Notes under the pieces: model-generated | What the model was told of the DNA's origin: nothing | Seen by the model: only the letters and a program-made list of their open reading frames with translations | Databases searched by the model: none | NCBI GenBank assembly: GCA_037349105.1 | Contig: JAYJMM010000017.1 | Location: forward strand, 2,046,001 to 2,110,000 | Reading direction: 5' to 3' | Length of the DNA: 64,000 bases | From: Limnomonas spitsbergensis | Lineage: Eukaryota > Chlorophyta > Chlorophyceae > Chlamydomonadales | Shown here: piece after piece, positions 10,001 through 21,100 of the stretch | Position numbering within the stretch: the first letter of the stretch is position 1 | Layout: each line of letters opens with the position of its first letter | Position numbers and translations under genes: made by a program

Positions 10001-13000
10001 TCTGTTTGGAACGCAATGGTCGGTGCGACCCCCGCCATAATTGAGGGTTGGGGGTTGAGGGCGACGCAATGGTCGGTGCGACCCCCGCCATGGTTGAGGA
10101 CCTGGAACTCACTTACTCAGTGATAGGTGTAATCACCACTCAGGTCTAGGGTCAAGTTGCAAATGTTCTTGAGTGTCACACGGTTGCGTGTGTTACTATG
10201 CACAAAGCTACACTAATAAGAGGTCCCAGGCAGGCTGATGTCCATGGCAGGGCTGTTGACCCTCTACCGGTATATAATAACAGTTCAAGGGGCGGGATTG
10301 ATCACCTGGAAGGCCATGGTGGGTGCAACAATCGCGAGGGCAAGCGCCGCCGCTGCAGCAGCCGTCGCCGAGACAGCGCTCGAAAGCGTCTCGGGGTACT
10401 TGGTCTACAAAGCAAACAGGAGTGGTGCTTGTGATGAAGGGATGTGCGTATGAACAAACGGTCCGGGGGTGGGCAAAGGAAGAATGTCCAGGAAGGACAA
10501 GGGAAGCAGGTACGGGGGCGGGGGCGGGGGGAGATAGGAGGCGGTAGGCCTTTCCGTTTCCTTGCCAGTCCTGATACCCATTTTGACATCGTCTTGCCAT
10601 CACTGTATTTCAGTGCACTTCAGCTGCCCTTCATCTACATTTCATGGCCTACACCCGGGGGCCTCGTGCAACAAGAAACCCGCTGCTCGAGCCACCGGTC
10701 AAAGTTTGTCCCATTTGGCCACACTGCATCAACTAAGCGGGACCCCAAGGAGGGGGGGGGGACTAAAACAAGTAATGGTAGTGACAGCGTACCCTGCTCA
10801 TTTACCTTGCAATCCATTTGAGAACGGCCAGGCGGTACAAGCAGGAAAAGCAGGGAAAGGACAAGCAAGCTATGGAAGTGTCAAGGACACCTAGACCGCT
10901 GGGTACCCCGGCAATGCCGGCATACCCTTTGCCCCTTACCTTAGGCATGGCTGCCAGGGCTACCGCCGCTGCCCCGGTGGCTCATGCAGTCATGCTCTCT
11001 CCCTTACCTTGGGCATGGCTGCCAGGGCTACCGCCGCTGCCTCGGTGGCTTTCTTGTCGTCGGCGGTCTTCTTGGTCGCTTCCTGCTGAGCGGCCGAGGG
11101 GGGCGGGGGAGGCGGGGCAGGCCACACCAGGGAACCCTGCGCGACAGAGGTGACCAGGTGGGAAATACGTCAGAGGCGATGAGCGGTACAGTTGTTCCAC
11201 AGAGGTGACCAGGTAGGCGGTACGGTATGTCAGACGTGGCAAGGTAGGTGGTTCGACGAGGCCATGAGTTGAGTGAAAAAACTTAAAACTAGGCTGAAGC
11301 TGCATGTCATGGGGGAGTCCGGGTTTGGCTGGCCATGGAGATTTGAACTGGGAAGCCTGCTGGGGAGAGAGACATGACAGAGCTGGCATGCTTGCTGCCC
11401 CAGGCCATGGAGTGTACTGCAGCTGAAGTACAGCTGAAGTACAGATACATTGCAGCAGCGGTAGTGCAGCTAAACAGCAAAAAACAACTGAGGTGAAGCC
11501 CGTGCAACAGGCACTGAGCAGCAGGTGAGCTGAAGGGGAGGGAGGGCGGACACCTGGCAACCTTTCGGCTGGAATTAGATTTGAGGAGGGTGCCCCAACC
11601 CCTTCATGTGACATTCAACCCCCGTGTACTCGATTCCTTCAACTGGGTGCGCACCCAGCAGGCGTTGTTGAGTATCTGCACCCAAAACAGTCTGAGCATT
11701 CAAAACATTCCTAGGCTTCACCATGACGGTGCTTCATATCCCCTTTTCACCTTGTCCAGGATGAGTGCACCACGCACTGCCTCGTCCTTGTAGTCAATGA
11801 CAAATGCACCTGAAGGGAGAGTTGAAGACGCAGGGGTAGCAGGGGGCAAGGAGCTGGGTGACAGGCAGCAGGGGTCGAGGGGCTGGGTGACAAGCAGCAG
11901 GGGTCGAGGGGCTGGGTGACAGGCAGCAGGGGGCAAGGAGCTGGGTGACAGGCAGCAGGGGTCGCGGGGCTGGGTGACAAGCAGCAGGGGTCGAGGGGCT
12001 GGGTGACAGGCAGCAGGGGTCGAGGGGCTGGGTGACAAGCAGAGCATTTCACTCCCCCGACCACCTCTCCGGCCCACAAGGTCCCACACCTGAAGCGCTC
12101 TGGCTGTCAATCCACACATTTGACGGGAGAGGACCAGCATTTGATATGGACGCTTGAACATGAAAATGAGACAAGGGGTATGGGCAGATGGTATGGACCA
12201 GAAGGTGTGACCACTTGACCGGAGTGTGTGACCAGATGGTCCACACTTGTGAACATAGAGTATGGACATACAAAGAGAAGCTGACACCTCCCTCCTCCAG
12301 CCGAAGGTGGTCTGGTGCCCAGGGAAATAAACATGGGAAATGAGGATATGACTTTGATGCCTTCCTCCTCCCGTGTCGCCTCTTGCCCTCAGGAGGAGGC
12401 ACAGCAGGCCATCTGTGGATGTCACACTGCTAGGGGTGACACTGCCATGTCACCTTCATCAGCCCTTCATGTGACACTTCGAGCTTTCGTCCCTTTCAAA
12501 CTCATCTACATTTCGGCTGCAGCTACAGCTAGTCCCTGGTCTAATGGTCTCCAGGCATGCTCTGCCAGCCATGCTGTTTGGGCGCCACCAGCTGAAGGCC
12601 AGTCCAGGTTTGGCTGCAATCGGGCTCTCAGCGGCTGCAGAGCGGCCTGACAAAGGTGGAATTGAGGCAAAGCAAGGGACACGTCCCGGCCTCACCCTTG
12701 GGCCAACAGCTGAAAGCCTGTCTAGGTTTGGCCGCAACCGGGCCCTGCAGCTGCTGCTAGACAGATTGCTACCAAGGTGGATCGAAGGCAAAGCAAGGAG
12801 CGCGTCCCGCCCTCACCCTTGTTCTTGGTGGAGAATGGACCCATGGAGAGGAGGAATCGGCAGATGTTGTTGGAATAGAGGGTGGAGCTCTGCAAGGGGA
12901 GAGGGGGGCTGGGTTAAGGGTCAAGGCATTTGTCAAGAGGTGCCGACAGTTGTTGAAATAGAGGATGGAGCTCTGAAGGGGGAGAGGGAGTGAGCGTCAT

Positions 13001-16000
13001 GGCTCAGAATCACGGCGCACGGAGGAGCTGGGTGGGAGATCGAAGGGTAGGTCGAGAGCCGCAGAGGGCCGGGAGGGGGAAGGGGGTGCTTCGGGACCAG
13101 GGCGCAAGGAAGGGCCAGGGGCTCAGCTTCATGCCAAAAGCAGCGATGGGTTGGAGGGGGGGGGGCGAAAGGGTGAAATTGACAGCAACAATGGGCAGGG
13201 CGGGTGGTAGATGAAGGCTGACAGCAAACATGACCACACCAGTTCCCCAAATCTGCGCCTGCTGAGAATGTTAGTGTATCCCACCACCGTGACACCACCT
13301 GCCCACTTTTGTACCCACACCTTCCTCATACCTGAGTGGGCAGCCTGCTAGGGAGGTCGGTGTATCCAACCCCCGCCCCCCTGCATGTCCACACCTGTCC
13401 ACACTTTTACCCCCACACCTTCCTCGTACCTGAGTGGGCAGCCTGCTGGGGAGGTCGGTGTATCCCACCACCGTCACACCGCCTGGAGTGCGCACCACCT
13501 CGTTGGCCTTGGTGTAAGCGCAGTTACCACCAGATTCCGCGGCCAGGTCAATCACCACAGAGCCTGCACAGAGACAGGAACAAGTTTGACTTCCAAATAG
13601 CAGTTAATGTGCAGTTGGGTACTGTGCAGCCTAACCGCTCATCAAGGGCCAAGCAACGCTCGCTTTGTGTGCCTTGGGATCCAGCCGGGCAGCCTGCCTA
13701 GCCTGTTTCCAAACAAAAGGATGGGAGGCAAGAAATTTACTGCCTGCACTGCACCTCTAGGGCTATGACCCCCTGATCCCACCTGCCCCTTCCTGGCTTA
13801 TCCCCCTCCTCCCTCCACACTTTTGAGTGCTTCCCCCCCCAAACTTTTGACTGTCTCCACACATTTGACCACCATACCTGGCTTCATGAGGTCAATGGAC
13901 TCCTTGGTGAGCAGCAGCGGCGCGCCCTTGCCGGGAATGAGCGCAGTGGTCACAATGATGTCCACCTCCTTACACTGTTGCGCAAACAGGCGCATCTGCA
14001 CATAACAGGGGTTGAGGGTTACGGGCGGAGTAGTGAGTACATTGAAAGTTCTTGACAATGACGCCCACCTCCTTGCACTGCACAAATGGCACATATATAC
14101 AGGACTAGTGAAGGGATTGGGGTGAAGGTTTCAAGGTCTTCAAGATGGTGTTTAGGGTTTAGGGTCCTCAAGATGGTGTTGACCTCAGTTCCACTCCTGT
14201 GCAAACTAGGCACAGCTGCTCTGATGGGACATGACACTATCGAAACATACTCAACAAGCATATGCATTTGCTTATAACATACAGCACGACAAAAAGCGTG
14301 ACTGAGTCCTCAGATGCGGCTCCGGACATGTGCTGAGCGCTGCACGACATCTACACAGACACGCCAAAAACCAAACATTTCTTCCGAAAGGGTCACGTGG
14401 CGCAGGCAGTGAGGACTAATATTGCTCACCAGCCCCTCTCACCTCTGCATCAATGAAGGCCTGGCTCATCTCCTTGCTGTATCCTGTGCCAGCGTCCCCC
14501 TCCTCCTTAATGTCCACAGTAAGGAACTCTGCGCCCATGCTCTTGGCTTGCTCCTTCACAGCTATGCGTGTATCAAACACCCTGGAGGCAGGCAAGTGTG
14601 GAACCAGGTGTGGGGCCAGGAAAGGAACCAGGTATGGAATAGGTATGGACCAGGCATCAAACCCAAACTGTTGTATTTCTCTCTTTTTATCTGGGTGGCA
14701 TCGTAGGCCAAGGTAGGCCAGGTCATGCCAGAGTTCAGGGTGTAAGCCACTTAGCCCCTACTCAGTGTTGCGTGAACCCTCACCGTGCAATGGCCCCCAT
14801 GCTCTTTGCTGTGCCAACGGCGGCAAGGCCTGCCACACCCCCACCGATGACCAGCACCTGTGGGGGACACAATTAGGAGCAGTGACATTACGGCAAGCAG
14901 AGGGACTGCAAAGGACAGCAGAGCAGCGGCCAGGGGGCAGAGAGACGAGGGCAGGAGGGCACAGGCATGGCAGCCAGAAGGCTTGAAGGTTTAGAGAACT
15001 GAACCATAAGGGAAAACAACATCATGGTGGTCCTTGCGTGCTTTACAGCACAAAGCTTACAACTCAATTTATGGTGACCTTGTTGCCTTTTGCCAGCCAG
15101 GACAGAATTGCCGCCTTGCAATTTTCTAAATTTTAATTTGCTTGCCTCTAGCACCTTTTGCAGCAAATTGCTGAAGTGTAGCTGGCAAAGCTGAAGTGTA
15201 AATAATGCAGCTGAATTATAGCTGACATAGCTGAAGTGTAGCTGACATGCCTCAGGTGTAGCTGAATCTCCCTACAGTAAACAGTGTGGCGCACCTTGGC
15301 CGGTGGGACGCGCCCTGCTGCCGTGATCTGCCCGCAGAAGAAGCGGCCAAAGAACTGCCCTGCCTCGATGATGGAGCGGTAGCCCGCAATGTTGGCCTGG
15401 GAGCTCAGCGAGTCAAAGGTCTGAGCGCGGCTCAGCTGGCGCGGGATGGTGTCCATGCCGATAACGGTGGCCGACTTGTCCTTCAGGGCCGGCAGCAAGG
15501 AGTCCTTGTTCTTTGCAGGCTGGATGTAGCTCACCAGCCTACACAACAGCAATGAGGGACAAGAAAAGGAAGGTGCTGTAATTTTGTTTTCTGGCTTGAT
15601 TTCCTGGCTTCACTTTCGCGTGTCTCAAGTAAAATAATTATTCAATGTCCAGCAGCTACTCTGCCAACCCCCACCAACATAATGTTCCCTTTCACCTCCA
15701 CCCTTCCACACACCCCACCTGACCCCATCTCTTATTATGTTCCCTTCACCCTTCCCCTTCCACCCCCTTCTGACCCCATCTCTCATTATGTTCCCTTCCC
15801 CTTCCCCCCCCCCACCTGACCCCATCTCTCATAATGTCCGCTTCCCCCTTCCACCCCCCCACCCCCCCACACACACCTGACCCCATCTTTCATTATGTCC
15901 CATTCCCCCTTCCACCCCCCCCCCCCCCCCACACACACACACCTGACCCCATCTTTCATGATGTCCCCTTCCCCCTTCCCCCCCCTTCCCCCCCACCTGA

Positions 16001-17820
16001 CCCCATCTCTCATTATGTCCGCTTCCCCCTTCCACCCCCACCTGACCCCATCCCTCATAATGCTGCCTTCCCCCTTCCCCCCACCTGACCCCATCTCTCA
16101 TGAGCTGCACCTCCTCTGTGGAAGGCGGGCGAATCTTGAGGACCACATGGGCCCCCAGGGCATCAGAGGCTGAGGGGGCGATGCGGGCCCCAGCAGCCAC
16201 ATAGGCCTCATCCTGATGAGAGCAATGACAAGGGTGGGGAGAGGCTGTGAGCTGAGGCCGACAGGGCGATAGGGGCTGAGGGGAGCAATGACCATCAGGA
16301 GGGTGCAAAGTGTCAGCTAAGGTTCAGGCGCATGACTCTGCCCCCCCCCCCCCCCTTCCCCCGACTGTACTTGCAGAGAACTCTGCCTCTGTTCCAATCC
16401 CTGACTGCACTCACAGAAAACTCTGTCCCCCCCAACTGCATTCCAAAGAGCTCTGCCCCCCCCCCCCCCTGACTGCACTTACAGAGAACTCCGCCTCTGT
16501 TCCAGCCCCTGACTGCACAAGGATGTCAGTGAAGCCGTCCTTCAGCAGCATGCGCACACCATCAGGAGTGACCGCCACACGACGCTCGCCAGGGTAGGTC
16601 TCCTTGGGCACACCTGAGGGAGCGAGGGTCAGGGTTTAGGGTCGAGTGTGGAGGTTGGGGTTCAGGGGTGAGTGAGGTTCAGCGCAACGTTACTTCAGCA
16701 CATGGCAATACTTGTTTGGTAAATGACGCGGAGTAAGCTTGTATGCTATCATAATGATATCTGCTAGCAAGTGTGTATGTTCAGGCTCTATCTCCCAATC
16801 AACCCAGGCTGAGGGGTAGAGGGTCCATCACGTCCATGACTCCATGTCATGCGGTAGTGCAGTAAGCTGCCAGCCACTTGCTACGCAGCATGGATGTACA
16901 TGAAAGAATTACAAGGCATTTGGATGGTAGCGCAGGCAAGCAAAAGAATGCCTTGGCTGGCATGGGCACCTGGACACAGGTCAGGTCCTAAGGTTATCTG
17001 TCACCCGGGCAAGAGGACAACTTCAGAACAGGCGGCCCCGTACCAGGCTTGCTTGATGAATTCAACAGGGCATGCGATTCGTGCAAAATAACAGGGATGA
17101 TCGGGAGGGCAGATCTAACTTGCATGAGGGCGAGCACACTCCGCACGTCTCGGTCGTCGGTCAAGAAAATCTAGAATCCTAGATACAGTAGATTGCCGTG
17201 GATTGCATGACCTAGTGCTATTGAGCAAGTGTGAATTTAGGGCCTCATCGCGTATGGTAATACTTACCAACCGTAAGCTCGCCGTAGGGCACAGACTCCT
17301 GGGCAGCGACGGCGCTGTTTGATGACGCAGGGGCCGCAGCAGCCTCGGTCGCTGAACTGGCCCGGGCGACTTGGCGGCATGGAAGGGAGAGGCTGTGAAG
17401 CTGCACCTGTTGCCTGGTGAAAGGCGATGACGTCTGGAGGGCAGATACTCTGCACAGCGAGGACAGGAAGGTGGTGTAGGTGGGACAGATTTGGGCAATA
17501 TGCGCGCGAAAGCGTGCAATGCGGGGAGGTGTGACGTTTCGCTTTCCAAAGAGCAATGAGGCTGAGTTGGCAAGGTTACAGGCTCTGGATGGCCGAATCG
17601 CGCAAAGCTTGGCCAACATACACCATATTTGCGCAAGCAAGATGGCTGAACACTGGCTTGGTCGTTGGTTAACACACCTGTTGCTGCGAAGAATCGGAAC
17701 CCGGGCAGAAGCAGCAGTTGTGACTCGAATCGCTTTACGAAATGGCCCTATCATTGTTACACTGGTGGTGCCTCGTAGAATGGCAGTGTTGCCTCGGGCG
17801 AGGGAGGTAGGTGCAGACAT
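4025..17820 (-). CDS. NNT: NAD(P) transhydrogenase, fused PntA-PntB type (proton-translocating)
   Basis: The enzyme couples hydride transfer between NAD(H) and NADP(H) to proton movement across a membrane. Exons, 5' to 3': 17820-17678, 17413-17268, 16613-16483, 16212-16085, 15538-15295, 14857-14784, 14581-14443, 13995-13878, 13563-13430, 12889-12817, 11809-11751, 11136-11008, 10404-10306, 9418-9364, 8660-8509, 8082-8011, 7377-7206, 6412-5261, 4932-4821, 4109-4025. Total 3417 nt, 1138 residues; all introns are GT-AG. Order of parts: a targeting-like N-terminus of about 85 residues, rich in Ala/Ser/Arg; domain I from [11 protein letters not shown], with [19 protein letters not shown], the NAD fold [13 protein letters not shown] and the mobile loop [14 protein letters not shown]; a Pro/Ala/Lys linker; membrane domain II including [19 protein letters not shown]; domain III with [30 protein letters not shown], and the last exon MLLGDAKK. 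The fusion order matches animal NNT. Mitochondrial or plastid targeting cannot be told apart. The first intron is the least certain: the frame is also open through it (17820-17268 unspliced). Confidence 0.93.
4916..5105 (-). repeat. 94-bp tandem duplication spanning an NNT splice acceptor
   Basis: Bases 4916-5009 and 5010-5105 are near copies. The unit holds the acceptor and first codons of the penultimate NNT exon (reverse complement: GCAG, then GCATGCCCGTGATTGA) plus intron sequence. The distal copy keeps an intact AG, so two acceptors with the same short exon start lie in tandem. Confidence 0.85.
5140..5210 (-). repeat. Decayed mosaic of two NNT exon ends
   Basis: Within the intron between the exons at 5261-6412 and 4821-4932, bases 5143-5165 resemble the exon text near 4877-4900 (GAGCGCTTCATGATGA), and 5170-5205 resemble 5278-5311 (CCGCGCTGTTGACCG). 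It is non-coding now and looks like a degenerate duplicate of both flanking exons joined together. Confidence 0.55.
6413..7205. other. NNT intron with degenerate repeats
   Basis: The acceptor side has a C-run of ten. Bases 6690-6850 hold loosely repeated CATGGTGGATG-type words. Bases 6918-7075 are a dispersed repeat copy listed separately. Bases 7095-7135 repeat the donor end of the exon at 7206-7377, CTTCCTAGCTTCTCACCCGT, about 93 bp away from the real one. Confidence 0.7.
6918..7075 (+). repeat. Dispersed repeat family D, copy 1
   Basis: The copy shares with 32140-32300 and 52718-52885 the order: CCGATTGRGACCAAACC, a block with GTGGCCNAAGCAG, TTGGCCACAAA, GGGGCC, CAGAGGC, then GTAGCTGACMTGTAGCTGAG followed by an A-rich end. 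No open frame is conserved, and the copies are about 150-170 bp, which suggests a non-autonomous element. Confidence 0.65.
7365..7620 (-). repeat. Minisatellite built from an NNT splice acceptor
   Basis: The real acceptor of the exon at 7206-7377 reads, on plus, GTAGTTGTGCTCCTG. Near-identical copies sit at about 7420, 7467, 7511, 7569 and 7602, separated by GAGTGAGAAAGGG-like spacers. On the minus strand each copy gives CAG followed by the codons of EHNYLY, so several candidate acceptors precede the real one. Confidence 0.85.
8410..8435 (-). repeat. Copy of NNT exon donor region
   Basis: CCTCACCGATGCGACCAGCA repeats the real donor junction at 8502-8522 (CCTCACCGATGAGACCAGCA) about 92 bp further into the intron. 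The GT of the donor is preserved. Confidence 0.75.
8661..9010 (-). repeat. Degenerate array seeded by an NNT splice acceptor
   Basis: The real acceptor and exon start on plus read GCATGGGTCACCCCTGGGG (8649-8667). Copies such as GGCATGGGTCACACCTGGGG occur near 8727, 8847 and 8967, with weaker copies near 8800 and 8910. Each retains, on the minus strand, an AG followed by GTGTGACC-like text. Confidence 0.75.
10922..11050 (-). repeat. Tandem copy of an NNT donor and exon 3' end
   Basis: CCCTTACCTTRGGCATGGCT plus GCCAGGGCTACCGCCGCTGC occurs at 10935-10974 and again at 11000-11040. The second is the real 3' end of the linker exon 11136-11008. The intronic copy keeps the donor GT, so it could act as an alternative donor or pseudoexon. 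Confidence 0.85.
11825..12055. repeat. Minisatellite, about 30-bp unit, in an NNT intron
   Basis: About eight units of GAGCTGGGTGACAGGCAGCA followed by GGGTCGAGGG or GGGCAAG. No exon sequence was recognised in the unit. Confidence 0.85.
12560..12780 (-). repeat. Two reverse-oriented family D fragments
   Basis: GCCAGTCCAGGTTTGGCTGC (12600) and GCCTGTCTAGGTTTGGCCGC (12715) are reverse complements of the GACCAAACCTGGAC core, with AGCGGCYTG-type flanks. They lie in tandem, together with a copied NNT donor (CGTCCCGGCCTCACCCTTG near 12680, compared with the real one near 12805). Confidence 0.6.
12940..12990 (-). repeat. Copy of an NNT acceptor and exon start
   Basis: TGTTGAAATAGAGGATGGAGCTCTG repeats the real start of exon 12889-12817 (on plus near 12867-12892) with a few changes. 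The AG is weakened because the GCAG of the real site reads TTCAG here. Confidence 0.65.
13255..13375 (-). repeat. Two partial copies of NNT exon 13563-13430 with donor
   Basis: Text matching the exon 3' end (CATACCTGAGTGGGCAGCCT, GGGAGGTCGGTGTATCC) recurs at 13326-13370, and a shorter piece (GTGTATCCCACCACCGTGAC) at about 13273. The copy at 13326 keeps a donor-like GTATG. Confidence 0.8.
15660..16085 (-). repeat. Minisatellite built from an NNT splice donor
   Basis: The real donor of exon 16212-16085 reads on plus CACCTGACCCCATCTCTCAT. Seven further copies follow into the intron near 15716, 15772, 15813, 15878, 15942, 15997 and 16037, separated by C/T-rich spacers. Each gives, on the minus strand, codons of MRDGV, then AG and GT, so the intron begins with eight donor-like sites in a row. 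Confidence 0.9.
16360..16482 (-). repeat. Copies of an NNT donor region with C-runs
   Basis: The real junction at 16470-16500 reads GACTGCACTTACAGAGAACT and CCGCCTCTGTTCC. Related copies lie at about 16365-16400 (GACTGTACTTGCAGAGAACT) and 16411-16430 (GACTGCACTCACAGAAAACT). Three C-runs (16339-16352, 16427-16433, 16457-16469) separate them. Confidence 0.75.
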
Positions 17821-18175
17821 TCAGGTACTGAATTTCGGGATCTGGGAGCACCTCTTGGGCGACAGAAACAATAAATGTTTTTATCTGATTTGTGGCAATG
17901 TTCTAAGCGGCTGCAGCTTCTGACTAAAGGAGGTCCTGACATGTCGTGGATCCTCAGTGGTTTCGAAGCCCCTTCCAAGTGTACCGAAAAATGATTATGC
18001 GCACCAAGCCGGCTGCGTGTCAGATGCTGAGGCGCATGTTCGTCATATCGATTTGCCTTTGAGTACCGCTCGTATCCCATTGAGATGATCGACGGTGACT
18101 TCACAAACAGCAGGCAAGCGTGCAATTTTCTTGGATTGTCACTGGCAACCCTGCCTCCCTCACGGGCGGTCCAAC
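17821..18175. promoter_or_regulatory. Shared intergenic region between divergent NNT and hydrolase genes
   Basis: The two start codons chosen here, 17820 on minus and 18176 on plus, are 355 bp apart and point away from each other. Any upstream untranslated exon would shorten or overlap this gap. No convincing TATA box or other named element was recognised. The inference of a shared promoter rests only on the arrangement. Confidence 0.4.
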
Positions 18176-21100
18176 ATGGGAGAACAGGTATCCATGACAT
18201 GCCATGCTGCATTAATACCAAGCAGGGGTGTGAGGCCCTTCAAGCGGACCATCCTGCCAGATAACCGTCAGCCCAAGGGACTGGTCGTTTTCCACCATGG
18301 CTTCACAGACCACTGCAGCCGTCACATCCATGGTAAGGCAGAGCACATGTGCACATAGCTTGAAAGAGGTTCAGGGGACGAGCTGGCTGGCTCCGTGAAT
18401 GCATGCTGTATGCACAGCTGCATGTGGGCATGCTGCTGCCTCCGCATGGCACTGGGTCAGTGGAGGGAATGTGTATTAGGCTACTAGTCACCCTGTGGCG
18501 ACTATGGGAAGACTATGGAATGTCTCGTGTCATTCAGGCATGAGCACCCCTGCATGCTTGCCCTCACTGCCTCCCTGCGCCAAGATGGCATGATTGAGTA
18601 ATGGGGATGACACCGAGATTGTGCACGGCAGCCCGTGACAGGATTCTCATCCGCATGGCGACAATCAAGCATGAGCACCGGCTGCATGCATGTCTTAACT
18701 GCCTTTTTATACCAAGATATCATGATTAAGCAATGAAGACAGCACCATGGTAGTGCAGAAGTACATTTGTGCATGGCAGACCGTGCGGCCGGCCCTACTT
18801 TAGGCCTGACCATCAGCCTGGTGACGATCCCCATTGAGGGCAGACCATTCAGCTGAGTGGCAGCTCATGAATGGACTCCCCTCCACCCGGTAATGAAGCC
18901 GTCCCTGCTCACTACTCTGCCTGTGGTAAAACTGATGGCCAAACGACGACCAAAGTATAGCAGCCCATTTGCCAAACTATGGCCAAAGTGAATAGCAGCC
19001 CATCTGCCAAACTATGGCCAAAGTAAGAACAGCCCATTCTGCCGATGGCCAAACAATGACATCTCATGAGGCAGCGCCTAGCGAGTAGTGTCATTCCTCC
19101 TGTCCCTTCCCGTTGTACTCTTGTCTGCAGTCCTGACTCCACTCACTGCCGCTGGTTTCGCCGTTGTTGCCTACGATGCTTATGGACACGGACGCAGCGG
19201 TCCCGCCTCGCCCTGGCTCCGATCCTACATCCGCAACTTCAACGATCTCGTTGTCGACTTGATCGAGTTTGTAGAATACACGAGGTGAGGCCATGTAAGT
19301 CATTCCAAGCCTGGCCTGGCCAGTGTTATCTTTCATGCATGCTAGATCAGCTTTGAGTGGCTACTGGGCGGCCACCACTGGGTTGGGGTCCAAAGCTTGA
19401 CCGGCATACAGCGGATGGCCCAAGCCACCATGCCTGCTGGCAGCCCAAGCCCTCTCGTTCATAGACCGTGATCTGGGATTAGTCTAGTAGCTTCTGGCTG
19501 AATGACTTCATGAGTGATAAGGAGAGCTTCTGATTCGTGACCGGAACCTGCCGCTGGTTGAAGTGTGAGAGCACTGCATTTGTGTTCAGTTGGTGCTTGG
19601 TTGCAGTGTTCCTTCATGCTGGCAGACCTCCTCCTCCTCCGTTGGATCAAACGCAGGGACCAGTATCCGGATGTGCCCGTCTTCGTAATGGGCCACAGCA
19701 TGGGAGGAGCAGCGGCAGCGCTGGCGGCCTGCCGTCGCCCGAGCCTATTTGCTGGAGTCATCCTCAGCAGGTGGCTATCCCTCCTGAAGAGAGAGAGAGA
19801 GAGAGAGAGCTTGGCAAAGGCCCTTGCAAACAACATGTCCTGAAAAACATGCCCTGAAACTAAGATGTCTTTAAATCCATGCCCCTAGAATGTCTTGTGA
19901 TTGCAACGAACCTGGTTTCATCAAATAAGCTGATTGGTTTTGAAGGTGCATGAATGTGTAGGATGCGATGTGCATCTCCTTGTCATCTGTCTTAAAGCAT
20001 CCTGCAGTGAACGTGTCACCCGTCTCCCTGAGACTTCCCCCCCCTCCACATCCTGTCTCGCAGCTCCAGGCTTTCTCACCCTTCTCCCTGCTTATCTACC
20101 CCACCCCTCCAGCCCCGTTGTGCAGATCCAGGCCCGCTCCTGGAAGTCTTGGGCCATTGAGTGGATGATATGGGGACTCAACTGGACCGTGCCCGGCCTG
20201 ACCTATCTTCGGGTGCTAGCCAGGCAACCCGTCGAATGGGGCATGAATGACAAGCAAGCAGTCCTGGTGAGGGTTGAAAGTATAAGGGCATGAATGGCCA
20301 ACAAGCCGACCTGGTGAGGGTTAAGGGTTTAGGGGCATGAATAACCAGCAAGCAGACCTGGTGAGGGGCCTCTTGTAAAATCCGGGTTTAAGCAGGGGGT
20401 ATAAGCTATCCCCATCACGAAATGCATGATCTACAACCTAAGAGAGACAGCTTACCATTCACAATAAACATAAACACAAGCCCTGAACCCTGAACCCCAA
20501 GCCCTGAACCCGGCGTCCTGCAAAGCGTGGGGGCACTGATGCACATCAGGTCTATGCATGCGTTTTGCAAGAATGCAAAGTCCATCCTGTCGATCATGGT
20601 TAAGCCTGGGAGCTCAAGTGGTGCAACCTTCCTAACGCCCGCTCCTCCTCCTCCTGATCTCTATCTCTCCCTACGCAGAGACAATCGTGTGCAGGACCCT
20701 TTCCCCCCTAGTGCCCCTCTCCTGATCTCTCGCCTCACCGCCCGATCCCCCGCCTAGTGCCCCTCTCCTGATCTGCCTCTCTCAATTGCTCACTCTCAGG
20801 AGATGAAGGACGACCGCTACCGGGACGCTCTCCCACATCGCCTGGGTTCCATCGCGAGCCTTATGCAAGCCGCGCGGATGATGCACTCGGAAGGGCCCGC
20901 GGGCTTGGCAGCTATGCCGCTGTACATTCAGCAGGGGACGGCCGACGTAGCAACGCGCAGGGAGTGGCTGGTGGACTGGACAGGACTGGTTCTGAAGGCC
21001 AAGGCAAGGCTGCGGGGAAGCGGCAGCGGCGGCGCAAAGCGGGCCTCAAGCACGTACCAGGGGAGTGTCGGCGACAGCGTGCCAGGGGCTTTGGACGGGA

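Noticed and set aside
17268..17820. A single unspliced first NNT exon of about 184 codons
   Set aside because: Possible, but the middle part lacks targeting-like or conserved character, and a good donor (CAACAG|GTGTGT) and acceptor (TTTCACCAG) restore the frame. The spliced model is preferred, with the alternative kept open.
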